From assembly GCA_031285245.1 (NCBI GenBank), contig JAITWN010000202.1, positions 1 through 9,883 on the forward strand: DNA of 9,883 bases, written 5' to 3'. The DNA comes from Chromatiales bacterium. Lineage in GTDB: Bacteria; Pseudomonadota; Gammaproteobacteria; SZUA-140. The notes under the pieces are model-generated. The model searched no databases, was not told the DNA's origin, and worked only from the letters and a program-made list of their open reading frames with translations. Both the position numbers and the translations under genes were made by a program. Shown piece after piece: positions 1 through 5,801 of this stretch; positions within the stretch are counted from its first letter, which is position 1; each line of letters begins with the position of its first letter.

Positions 1-89
1 CCCGGAAGGGCTTTTTTCTTTCCCAGCCGCTTTACCATGTATTCCGTCAGCGCTTCATAATCGTTTTCCAGATCCATTTCGACTTCATC
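1..89. other. Left-edge segment not resembling NhaD
   Basis: The nhaD frame stays open to the edge, but its first 29 residues (ending in HFDFI) do not resemble the small-residue segment (roughly ANAGG) expected just before SPFGDITT in NhaD proteins. Read on the minus strand, the same bases give an open, acidic, lysine-ended helical frame (ADEVEMDLENDYEAL, then MVKRLGKKK) that runs off the edge. I do not recognise that protein. The segment may be the end of another gene joined here by rearrangement or by an assembly error, or it may simply be divergent NhaD with a chance antisense frame. An AAGGGCTTTTTT stretch at the very edge is not a convincing terminator on its own. Confidence 0.3.
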
Positions 90-932
90 GGCACGTTCAG
101 CCCATTCGGCGATATCACCACGCTGATGGTCTGGCAGCAGGGCGTCCTCGAGTTCGGCGATTTCTTTCGTCTCGCCCTGCCAGCGCTGGTGAACTGGCTG
201 GTACCAGCGCTCATCATGTCTTTCACCGTGCCGCGCAGCAAGCCCGCCGCAACCGATGATGCCCACCTCAAATACGGCGCGTTCACGGTATTTGCGCTAT
301 TCGCCTTTACCATCGCCATGACAGTAGTCATGCATCACTATCTGCATCTGCCACCGGTAATCGGCATGATGACCGGCCTCGGACTGCTGAAAGTCTACGG
401 CTATTACCTGCGCCGCCGCGAACTCACTGCGCGCTCCATCGAAGGCCCGGAAAACGCCGCTCTTGAAATCGCGGGCAGCTCACCGCACAAACCGTTCGAC
501 ATCTTCAAAAGCTTGAAGCGCTCGGAATGGGACACGCTGATGTTCTTCTATGGCGTCATCTTGTGCGTCGGCGGCCTTGGCACCATCGGTTACCTCGCGC
601 TGCTCTCAGATACGATGTATTCCAGTCTCGGCGCGACCACCAGCAACGTTCTCATCGGCGTGCTCTCCGCCATCATCGACAATATCCCAGTGATGTTCGC
701 GGTGCTCACCATGCACCCTGATATGTCGAGCGGGCAATGGCTGCTGGTGACAATGACGGCGGGCGTTGGCGGTTCACTGCTGTCGATCGGCTCTGCTGCT
801 GGAGTGGCGCTGATGGGACAAGCGCCAGGCATCTACACCTTCTTCACGCACCTGCGCTGGGCCTGGGCGATTGCGCTCGGCTATGCCGCGAGCATCGTTT
901 GTCATTTGTGGGTCAATGCGGCGCTGATGTGA
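3..932 (+). CDS. nhaD: Na+/H+ antiporter NhaD, 3' part
   Basis: Inner-membrane sodium/proton antiporter of the NhaD family (ion transporter superfamily), which exports Na+ or Li+ in exchange for protons and supports pH and salt homeostasis. The gene is cut by the left edge: about 280 clearly NhaD residues are present, against roughly 480 in the whole family. The diagnostic motif GTFSPFGDITTLMVWQ starts at position 90. It is followed by alternating hydrophobic segments (for example LVNWLVPALIMSF and TVFALFAFTIAMTVVM), then DNIPVMFAVL near 680-710 and GGSLLSIGSAAGVALMGQ near 769-822, and a last membrane segment ending in HLWVNAALM. The first in-frame ATG (126) lies inside the conserved motif, so it is not the true start. 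Residues encoded by 3-89 do not fit the family. The gene converges on the TerB-like gene, with 38 bases between the stop codons. Confidence 0.9.
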   Translation, partial: RKGFFLSQPLYHVFRQRFIIVFQIHFDFIGTFSPFGDITTLMVWQQGVLEFGDFFRLALPALVNWLVPALIMSFTVPRSKPAATDDAHLKYGAFTVFALFAFTIAMTVVMHHYLHLPPVIGMMTGLGLLKVYGYYLRRRELTARSIEGPENAALEIAGSSPHKPFDIFKSLKRSEWDTLMFFYGVILCVGGLGTIGYLALLSDTMYSSLGATTSNVLIGVLSAIIDNIPVMFAVLTMHPDMSSGQWLLVTMTAGVGGSLLSIGSAAGVALMGQAPGIYTFFTHLRWAWAIALGYAASIVCHLWVNAALM

Positions 933-961
933 GGCGTATCCGAGCATCAGCACATCGGGAG

Positions 962-980
962 CGCGCGCTCTCAGCGCGCG
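962..980. terminator. GC-only hairpin between convergent genes
   Basis: CGCGCGCT (962-969) pairs perfectly with AGCGCGCG (973-980) across a three-base loop. It covers the stop codon of the TerB-like gene and lies 29 bases after the nhaD stop. A 12-base palindrome, GAGCGCGCGCTC, overlaps it at 959-970. There is no T-run on either strand, so this is not a classical intrinsic terminator. Its place between two converging genes suggests a transcript-end or RNA-stabilising role. Confidence 0.35.
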
Positions 981-1435
981 AGACCTTGCTCCACGCGCAG
1001 GCGCGCCTGAATGAATGCCGTGTGCGGTACATGCAAGAGATCGGCAATTTTACGCACCAAGTGTTCTTCGTGATGGCTCTTGCAGGAATCGGCGTAGGCT
1101 ACCCGCCAGAGCATCTCGATCACCTGAATCTTGCGCTCGACATCGAAGGATTTGTCGATCAAATGAGTGAATTCGAACAGCGAGGCTGAGCCGCCGAGTT
1201 CCTGTTCCGCGAGATACACCAAGTCCCGCGTCTGCGTTTCATCGAGCGCGAACACTTCGCGCAGCGCCTCATCAACTACGCGCTGCTCATCATCACTGAC
1301 CGTGCGATCAGCGCGCGTCATTTCTATCAGCAAGGCCGCAGCGGCAAGCTGCAATTCCTGCTCCTCAGCGCGCTGCGGTTTATCCGTGCGCGCAGCGATG
1401 CGCTGGTCAAAAAACTCCCGCAGCGACTTCAGCAT
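971..1435 (-). CDS. TerB-like (tellurite-resistance B fold) protein
   Basis: A 154-residue, all-helical soluble protein with no signal peptide or membrane segment. It resembles the TerB/COG4103 family, small acidic metal-binding-like proteins whose role outside ter operons is unknown. The two half-repeats typical of the fold are visible: ALLIEMTRADRTVSDDEQ near residues 34-51 and WRVAYADSCKSHHEEHLV near 110-127. Each has an AD pair followed at a distance by acidic residues (D49, E50 and E123, E124), and the second leads into RKIADLLHV. The usual glycine after AD is R44 in the first and S117 in the second. I chose the ATG at 1435, which overlaps the dnaQ stop as TGATG (one shared base). A TTG one codon earlier is the only near alternative. 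The overlap implies translational coupling with dnaQ. The name describes the fold; nothing here shows tellurite resistance. Confidence 0.78.
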   Translation of the reverse strand: MLKSLREFFDQRIAARTDKPQRAEEQELQLAAAALLIEMTRADRTVSDDEQRVVDEALREVFALDETQTRDLVYLAEQELGGSASLFEFTHLIDKSFDVERKIQVIEMLWRVAYADSCKSHHEEHLVRKIADLLHVPHTAFIQARLRVEQGLAR

Positions 1436-2151
1436 CAACCGAGTCCGAGACGCGACCAGAGTGAAGGAGCGCCGCTCTGGCGTTCGATGGCTTCAATACG
1501 CGCACGATGCAAGACGAGCTCGCGCTCATCTGCCGGCAGCACGGGCAGAGGCGGACGTCCCGCAGGTAGCCGGCGCACTGGTGAGCGACCGGCGTTGGTA
1601 GATTCACGCTCACGCTCCAGTACCAGATGGCTCTGGCCGCCGGTCATCGCCAAATAGACATCGGCGAGGATCTCGGCATCGAGCAGCGCGCCGTGCAGCT
1701 CACGTTGTGAATTATCTATGTCGTAGCGACGGCAGAGCGCATCCAGAGAATTTTTCTGCCCCGGGTGCAGATTTCGCGCCATCACCAGCGTATCGATGAC
1801 GGCACAATCCGCGCCGAAACACTCGCCCGCACGACCGAGCAGTTCGAGCTCGCGACGCAGGAAAGCGAGATCGAAAGGCGCGTTGTGGATGATCAGCTCC
1901 GCGCCATCGACAAAGGCGAACAGATCATCGGCTACCGCGTTGAAACCCGGTTTGTCGCGCAGAAACTCAGCGGTAATGCCGTGAACTTCCTGCGCGCCTG
2001 CATCGATGTCGCGATCGGGCTGGAGGTAGTGATGGAAATGGTTACCGGTCAGACGCCGGTCGATGATTTCAACACAACCTATTTCGATGATGCGGTGACC
2101 CTGCGCGGGCTCAAGGCCTGTGGTTTCGGTATCAAGGACAATCTGGCGCAT
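1435..2151 (-). CDS. dnaQ: DNA polymerase III epsilon subunit (3'-5' exonuclease)
   Basis: Proofreading subunit of the replicative polymerase: it removes mispaired nucleotides from the growing 3' end as part of the alpha-epsilon-theta core. At 238 residues it is close to the E. coli protein (243). All DEDDh exonuclease motifs are intact: ExoI DTETTGLE with D7 and E9; ExoII HNAPFDLAFL with D94; ExoIII HGALLDAEILADVY with the catalytic H153 and D158. The C-terminal tail after about residue 180 is rich in proline and arginine and ends in LWSRLGLG. This matches the flexible linker and short alpha-binding end of the family. The ATG at 2151 starts the protein right at the conserved N-terminus. The Shine-Dalgarno is weak. 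Rather than being divergent from rnhA as in E. coli, dnaQ follows it on the same strand after 52 bases, and it overlaps the next gene by one base. A TATAGT at 2167-2162 on the minus strand could be a weak internal -10 box, but no good -35 precedes it. Confidence 0.96.
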   Translation of the reverse strand: MRQIVLDTETTGLEPAQGHRIIEIGCVEIIDRRLTGNHFHHYLQPDRDIDAGAQEVHGITAEFLRDKPGFNAVADDLFAFVDGAELIIHNAPFDLAFLRRELELLGRAGECFGADCAVIDTLVMARNLHPGQKNSLDALCRRYDIDNSQRELHGALLDAEILADVYLAMTGGQSHLVLERERESTNAGRSPVRRLPAGRPPLPVLPADERELVLHRARIEAIERQSGAPSLWSRLGLG

Positions 2152-2203
2152 GGCGCGAAGATACTATATCGCGGAAAAAGCATACAGACTTGACACCACG
2201 CGC

Positions 2204-2668
2204 TCAACGCCCGCCCGATTGCCTGCCGGACGCCAGCAGTTCATCAATCGCCTGCACCGCGGCGCGATCGACGCGCTCGTTTTCCGGATGGCCACTGTGT
2301 CCGCGTACCCAATGCCATTTGATGTCGTGCCGCTGCGCAGCTTCATCGAGCCGCTGCCACAGATCAACATTCTTGACCGGTTTTTTATCCGCGGTTTTCC
2401 AGCCGCGCCGCTTCCAGGACGGCAGCCACTCACCGATCCCTTTTTTGACATACTCGGAGTCGGTGGTGAGACTCACGCGACAGCGGCGCGTGAGTGATTC
2501 CAGCGCACAGATCGCCGCCATCAGCTCCATGCGATTATTGGTGGTATGCACTTCACCACCGCTCAAGATTTTTTCCGCATCGCGATAACGCAGCAGCGCC
2601 GCCCATCCACCTGGACCGGGATTACCACGACAAGCACCGTCGGTAAAAATTTCGACTTGTTCCGACAT
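2204..2668 (-). CDS. rnhA: Ribonuclease HI
   Basis: Cytoplasmic endonuclease that cuts the RNA strand of RNA-DNA hybrids, for R-loop and primer removal. The chosen product is 154 residues (E. coli 155), and every catalytic residue falls at its E. coli number: D10 (EIFTDGACRGNPGPGGW), E48 (TTNNRMELM), D70 (LTTDSEYV), H124 (WVRGHSGHPEN) and D134 (ERVD). The basic-protrusion region (SWKRRGWKTADKKPVKN, near 84-100) is present. The reading frame extends upstream to 2734, but the ATG at 2668 is preferred because it is preceded by AGGGA at good spacing and gives the canonical N-terminus. The earlier ATG would overlap the methyltransferase gene. After the D134 motif the sequence is VDRAA, not the common xDELA, which is a mild variation. 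It lies 46 bases after the methyltransferase stop and 52 before dnaQ, so the three are probably co-transcribed. Confidence 0.97.
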   Translation of the reverse strand: MSEQVEIFTDGACRGNPGPGGWAALLRYRDAEKILSGGEVHTTNNRMELMAAICALESLTRRCRVSLTTDSEYVKKGIGEWLPSWKRRGWKTADKKPVKNVDLWQRLDEAAQRHDIKWHWVRGHSGHPENERVDRAAVQAIDELLASGRQSGGR

Positions 2669-2694
2669 GCGTTCCCTATGAATATTCGCGCACG

Positions 2695-2713
2695 GCTCAT
2701 CGTTGAGATGAGC
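2695..2713. other. Intercistronic hairpin, methyltransferase–rnhA gap
   Basis: GCTCATC (2695-2701) and GATGAGC (2707-2713) form a perfect seven-base stem with a five-base loop, starting two bases past the methyltransferase stop codon on the minus strand. No T-run follows, and the downstream gene rnhA has its own good Shine-Dalgarno. The hairpin therefore looks like an mRNA-processing or stability element rather than a full terminator. Confidence 0.35.
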
Positions 2714-2714
2714 T

Positions 2715-3515
2715 TCAGGTAGGTTTGACGGCATCGCTCGCGATCAGGCTGCGGCGCGGACGCCAACGCGGCTTGATCGGCGTCAGCGTCACCACACGTT
2801 TTTTCGCCACGATGATATAGACACCGCCCAAATATGGCCAGGCACGTGTACCCAAGCGCTCCATCCATTGTAAGCGCCGCGTCAGGCCCATCCGGCGCAG
2901 CGGCGGCCGGAAAAAGCGGGTACGGATAACGACGATATCGAAACCGAGGAGCGCCAGCCAGTCTTTGATGCGGATGATACTGCGGAAAGCTCCACGCCAG
3001 GGCGCACACTCCCTACGCCGCCAAGTGAACAAACGCCGCATTCCCCACAGGCTCCACGGATTGAAACCGACGATGACGACATGACCATCAGGAACCAGCA
3101 TGCGCTCGACTTCGCGCAGCACTGCATGCGGATACGATTCGAAATCGAGCGTGTGATGCAGGAGCGCAACGTCGATAGAGTCACTGCGCACCGGCAACGC
3201 GCCGGTATGGGCATGCAGAGTACTGACCCTGCCATCGTGCTCGAAGGCGCCAGGATGAACGGCATCGCTGACGATGTGATGGCGAATCAAACTGGTGCCG
3301 AGCAGATAGCGGTCTGTAGGCGCGCCGATCTGCACCAGGTAATACCCGAATAGATCAGGCAGGATCTCATCAAGCTCATGCTGCTCAACCTTCAGCAGCG
3401 CCTGACCTAGCGCTTCAGCGTACCAATTACGCAGACCTGCGTAGACATACGGATGCGACGCAGCATGAACCATGCATGAAGTATCGTCTGCATCCTGCTG
3501 ATCTTGTTGATCCAT
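2715..3515 (-). CDS. Class I SAM-dependent methyltransferase (YafS-like)
   Basis: Predicted cytoplasmic methyltransferase of the family encoded beside rnhA in many proteobacteria (YafS in E. coli); the substrate is not established. The 266-residue product begins with a helical segment (LRNWYAEALGQALLKVEQHELDEILPDLFG in parts, near residues 28-57). It then has YYLVQIGAPTD in the place of motif I; the usual GxGxG is not present, as in other members of this family. Residues 106-126 (GALPVRSDSIDVALLHHTLDF) match the acidic motif IV region, and 133-158 contain LREVERMLVPDGHVVIVGFNPWSLWG, the family's hallmark. The C-terminus is strongly basic (KPRWRPRRSLI). The frame is open to 3584, but a perfect TATAAT lies at 3589-3584, so the ATG at 3515 (or a later one at 3473) is the better start. 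First gene of the minus-strand cluster, and divergent from mltD. Confidence 0.85.
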   Translation of the reverse strand: MDQQDQQDADDTSCMVHAASHPYVYAGLRNWYAEALGQALLKVEQHELDEILPDLFGYYLVQIGAPTDRYLLGTSLIRHHIVSDAVHPGAFEHDGRVSTLHAHTGALPVRSDSIDVALLHHTLDFESYPHAVLREVERMLVPDGHVVIVGFNPWSLWGMRRLFTWRRRECAPWRGAFRSIIRIKDWLALLGFDIVVIRTRFFRPPLRRMGLTRRLQWMERLGTRAWPYLGGVYIIVAKKRVVTLTPIKPRWRPRRSLIASDAVKPT

Positions 3516-3583
3516 GTCGCACCAAGCCAATCTCACCCAACATCTCATGATGCGGGTAATCCCCGTTCCTGCAGACCGCAACA

Positions 3584-3589
3584 ATTATA
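3584..3589 (-). promoter_or_regulatory. Candidate -10 box for the methyltransferase–rnhA–dnaQ–terB cluster
   Basis: On the minus strand the sequence reads TATAAT, a perfect sigma-70 -10 hexamer, about 69 bases before the chosen methyltransferase start. No good -35 hexamer is seen at 16-18 bases upstream and there is no TG extension, so the call rests on the -10 match and on position at the head of the cluster. Confidence 0.45.
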
Positions 3590-3768
3590 TCCGCAGCATC
3601 CCTGCTGAGTGCGCAGATCTCACCATCACTGCAATTAGCCGAAAAAACTTCAGCAAAAAAAAACCGAAATATCTGCGTTTCTATGCGCTGAAAAAAAAGT
3701 TTTTTTGAAATCTTTACGAAGTAAAAAACAATCTGTGCTCAAGTCAGGGTAGGCATAGCCGATTAAGT

Positions 3769-3777
3769 TGTTATACT
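3769..3777 (+). promoter_or_regulatory. Extended -10 promoter for mltD
   Basis: TGTTATACT fits the extended -10 form TGnTATAAT with one mismatch. This form does not need a strong -35 hexamer, and none is visible at the proper distance. Transcription would begin near 3784, leaving a leader of about 30 bases. The Shine-Dalgarno of mltD is weak; the best match, AAGG at 3798-3801, is about 12 bases from the ATG. Confidence 0.5.
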
Positions 3778-3813
3778 CGCGCGACCACCAACAAGCCAAG
3801 GCTCTCTAGCGGC

Positions 3814-5490
3814 ATGCACAATCTCTGTCTCCGGCTGACCGCATTCGGCCTTTGCACTCTCCTGCTTCTGAGCGGTTGCGCCAGCATGGCGCCCCAGTCC
3901 GGCCCGGAAACCGTGGACATCACAGCCACCGCTTATGAAGAAGACGGCTTCACTCCGCCGTGGACTCAGCGTACGGAGCTATTTCTCCCTGATCCCGAAC
4001 ACAACACCCTTGAGGCAGAAGTCTCTCCTGCTTCCCGATTCTTTCAGCTTCCGCACATTCACCATGGCGATGCTCAGCCAAATCAGCACCGCGACCTCTG
4101 GGACCGTATCCGTGCGGGCTACTCCTTCGAAGCACAGATCGACGACCCGCGTATCGATGCGGAGCTCGCCTGGTACGTCAACCATGCGGATTACCTCAAT
4201 CGGACGGTAGAGCGCGCACGCCCTTACCTGCATCTGATCGTCGCTGAATTGGAGAAGCGCAACATCCCGCGCGAACTCGCCCTGTTGCCGATCGTCGAGA
4301 GCGCCTATCAGCCCTTTGCCTACTCGCGCAGCCATGCCGCCGGCCTTTGGCAATTCATCCCTGAGACCGGACGGCGCTACGGCCTGAGGCAAGACTGGTG
4401 GTACGACGGACGCCGCGACGTCATCGCTTCCACCCGCGCCGCACTCGACTATCTAGAATACCTGCACACCTTCTTTGATGGTGACTGGATGCTCGCGCTC
4501 GCCGCGTACAACTCCGGCGAAGGTAATGTGAAACGTGCCGTAACGCGCGCGCTCGATGCCGACAAACCTGCTGATTTCTGGTCTCTCCAGCTCCCACGCG
4601 AAACCCGAGCTTACGTGCCTAAGCTATTGGCACTTCGGGAAATTTTCCGCCAACCTGAAGACTATGGCATCGTCTTACCAGAACTGCCTAACGAAGCTGT
4701 GATCGGCCGCGCCGACACGGGTGGGCAGATCGACCTCGCCCGAGCGGCAGAGCTCGCGGGCATCGGTATCGACGATCTCTATCAGCTCAATCCCGCGTTC
4801 AACCGCTGGGCAACGGCACCTGACGGCCCGCACGAGCTACTGCTTCCGCTCACCGCCCTTGATCGCTTCAATACGGCCCTCGCTGCGCTCGGCGACGACA
4901 ATCGCGTGACGTGGACCAGGCACCTCATCCGTGCAGGCGAAACTCTCGAGAGCATCGCTCGCAAACACCACATCACCGTAGCGGTACTGCGTGAAGTCAA
5001 CGGTACCCAAGGGCATGTCATCCGCGTCGGCGAGAGCCTGATCGTCCCAAGCGCACGCCAAGGCTCAGACTTCCTCGCCTACATCAATCAGCGCACAGAT
5101 CTGGCGCGCGACCCCTCTGCGAGCAGCCGCAAACCGCAGCAGCAGCATGTCGTGCGCCCCGGAGACACTCTGTGGAGCATCTCCCGCCAATATCGGGTGA
5201 GTGTGCAGCAACTGGCGCAGTGGAATGCCATTAATTCCGACGCCCCTCTGCAACCGGGGCAACAACTGGTGCTTGCTCAGGCTGGTGGAAACAAAACCGC
5301 CAACGGCTCCACGCAACGCATCAACTACGTAGTGCGCAAGGGCGATTCTCTGTCGCGCATTTCGGAGCAGTTCAACGTCAAAGTCGCAGAACTGCGGCGC
5401 TGGAATTCGCTTGCTCTGAACGATCACCTGCAACCGGGCCAGCGCCTCATCATCCACGTCGACGTCACGAAACAGATCGCGAACCTCTGA
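3814..5490 (+). CDS. mltD: Membrane-bound lytic murein transglycosylase D, lipoprotein with three LysM repeats
   Basis: Cleaves the glycan strands of peptidoglycan between MurNAc and GlcNAc to give 1,6-anhydroMurNAc ends, anchored to the outer membrane. Residues 1-21 are a lipoprotein signal peptide with lipobox LSGC; C22 would be lipidated, and the +2 alanine favours outer-membrane sorting. The family 1 SLT domain spans about 130-280: ELALLPIVESAYQPFAYS holds the catalytic E162, GLWQFIPETGRRYGL is at 177-191, LALAAYNSGEGNV at 227-239, and YVPKLLALREI near 267. Three LysM modules that bind N-acetylglucosamine follow, at about 370-412, 445-488 and 505-548; the last two show the typical VVRxGDxLxxIS start and LQPGQ end. 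The 558-residue length exceeds E. coli MltD (452 residues, two LysM). It is transcribed alone and divergently from the methyltransferase; the gloB gene often found between them is missing. No damage is seen. Confidence 0.96.
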   Translation: MHNLCLRLTAFGLCTLLLLSGCASMAPQSGPETVDITATAYEEDGFTPPWTQRTELFLPDPEHNTLEAEVSPASRFFQLPHIHHGDAQPNQHRDLWDRIRAGYSFEAQIDDPRIDAELAWYVNHADYLNRTVERARPYLHLIVAELEKRNIPRELALLPIVESAYQPFAYSRSHAAGLWQFIPETGRRYGLRQDWWYDGRRDVIASTRAALDYLEYLHTFFDGDWMLALAAYNSGEGNVKRAVTRALDADKPADFWSLQLPRETRAYVPKLLALREIFRQPEDYGIVLPELPNEAVIGRADTGGQIDLARAAELAGIGIDDLYQLNPAFNRWATAPDGPHELLLPLTALDRFNTALAALGDDNRVTWTRHLIRAGETLESIARKHHITVAVLREVNGTQGHVIRVGESLIVPSARQGSDFLAYINQRTDLARDPSASSRKPQQQHVVRPGDTLWSISRQYRVSVQQLAQWNAINSDAPLQPGQQLVLAQAGGNKTANGSTQRINYVVRKGDSLSRISEQFNVKVAELRRWNSLALNDHLQPGQRLIIHVDVTKQIANL

Positions 5491-5533
5491 CGCTACCCCC
5501 ATAACTTCCAATGGAATGACTTTCTGAGAACGC

Positions 5534-5572
5534 GCGGCGGAGCGCATGCCCCCGCCGCAGCCCTTTGCTTTT
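5534..5572 (+). terminator. Probable rho-independent terminator of mltD
   Basis: GCGGCGG (5534-5540) pairs perfectly with CCGCCGC (5552-5558) across an 11-base loop. The run that follows is T-rich but interrupted (CCCTTTGCTTTT). It begins 43 bases after the mltD stop. The loop is long and the T-tract imperfect, so termination may be partial. Confidence 0.45.
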
Positions 5573-5649
5573 GTGCCCCCCGCTTTTCGCAGTACGCCAA
5601 GCCTGCTCCCCCGCCCTACTCTCTCCCAGAAGCAATGACAAAAAACGGG

Positions 5650-5801
5650 TACAATGACCCCATTATAGTTTGGCGCTTGTATCAGCAGAGCTGCTGATCC
5701 GCGCACGCCACCTCGAACGCCGGAGGACTTCAATTGAATGAGAGCATGCCGATAAGTACCGGTATGCAGGGCGATTACGCCCCGCCCCATCCGGGGGACA
5801 C
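5650..5801 (+). promoter_or_regulatory. Structured leader upstream of the GspE/PilB-like gene
   Basis: Possible -10 boxes are TACAAT (5650-5655) and TATAGT (5664-5669); neither has a good -35. The leader then carries an inverted repeat, ATCAGCAG-AG-CTGCTGAT (5681-5698), and a strong Shine-Dalgarno, GGAGGA (5722-5727), that does not serve the main start. It would serve a TTG at 5734 (57-codon frame ending at 5907, overlapping the main gene out of frame) or an ATG at 5738 (five codons, then TAA). Next come a hairpin GGGCG-ATTA-CGCCC (5769-5782) and a CCCC/GGGG hairpin (5785-5797) that would hide the main gene's own Shine-Dalgarno. This arrangement would allow translational coupling or attenuation, but that is inference. 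The segment between the terminator and 5650 is pyrimidine-rich with nothing recognisable. Confidence 0.35.

Larger units (their letters stand above)
3516..3813. other. Divergent A-tract-rich intergenic region
   Basis: This stretch of about 300 bases holds no convincing gene; a 64-codon plus-strand frame (3514-3708) has no family resemblance. It contains two candidate promoters pointing outward and several A-tracts: A6 at 3642-3647, A9 at 3655-3663, A8-G-T7 at 3691-3706, and A6 near 3723-3728. Such runs bend DNA and are common in upstream activating or nucleoid-protein-binding regions. They lie about 45-130 bases upstream of the mltD -10 box and contrast sharply with the GC-rich surroundings. 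Confidence 0.6.

Noticed and set aside
737..1189. A 150-codon plus-strand frame over the nhaD end and the TerB-like gene
   Set aside because: It overlaps two well-supported genes in other frames and shows no family pattern (arginine- and cysteine-rich composition typical of an out-of-frame reading).
1765..2193. A 142-codon plus-strand frame inside dnaQ
   Set aside because: It is antisense to dnaQ, whose three exonuclease motifs are intact; it shows no recognisable domain.
3514..3708. A 64-codon plus-strand frame in the divergent intergenic region
   Set aside because: It starts inside the methyltransferase start region, has no clear ribosome-binding site, and its lysine/phenylalanine-rich end is produced by the A- and T-tracts.
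5664..5690. A sigma-54 promoter (TGGCGCTTGTATC)
   Set aside because: The TGGC part is present, but the required TTGCW block at the right spacing is not.
5650..5801. A c-di-GMP riboswitch in the leader of the MshEN-containing gene
   Set aside because: The leader does not show the conserved GEMM-type sequence blocks that I know, and the hairpins seen are short.
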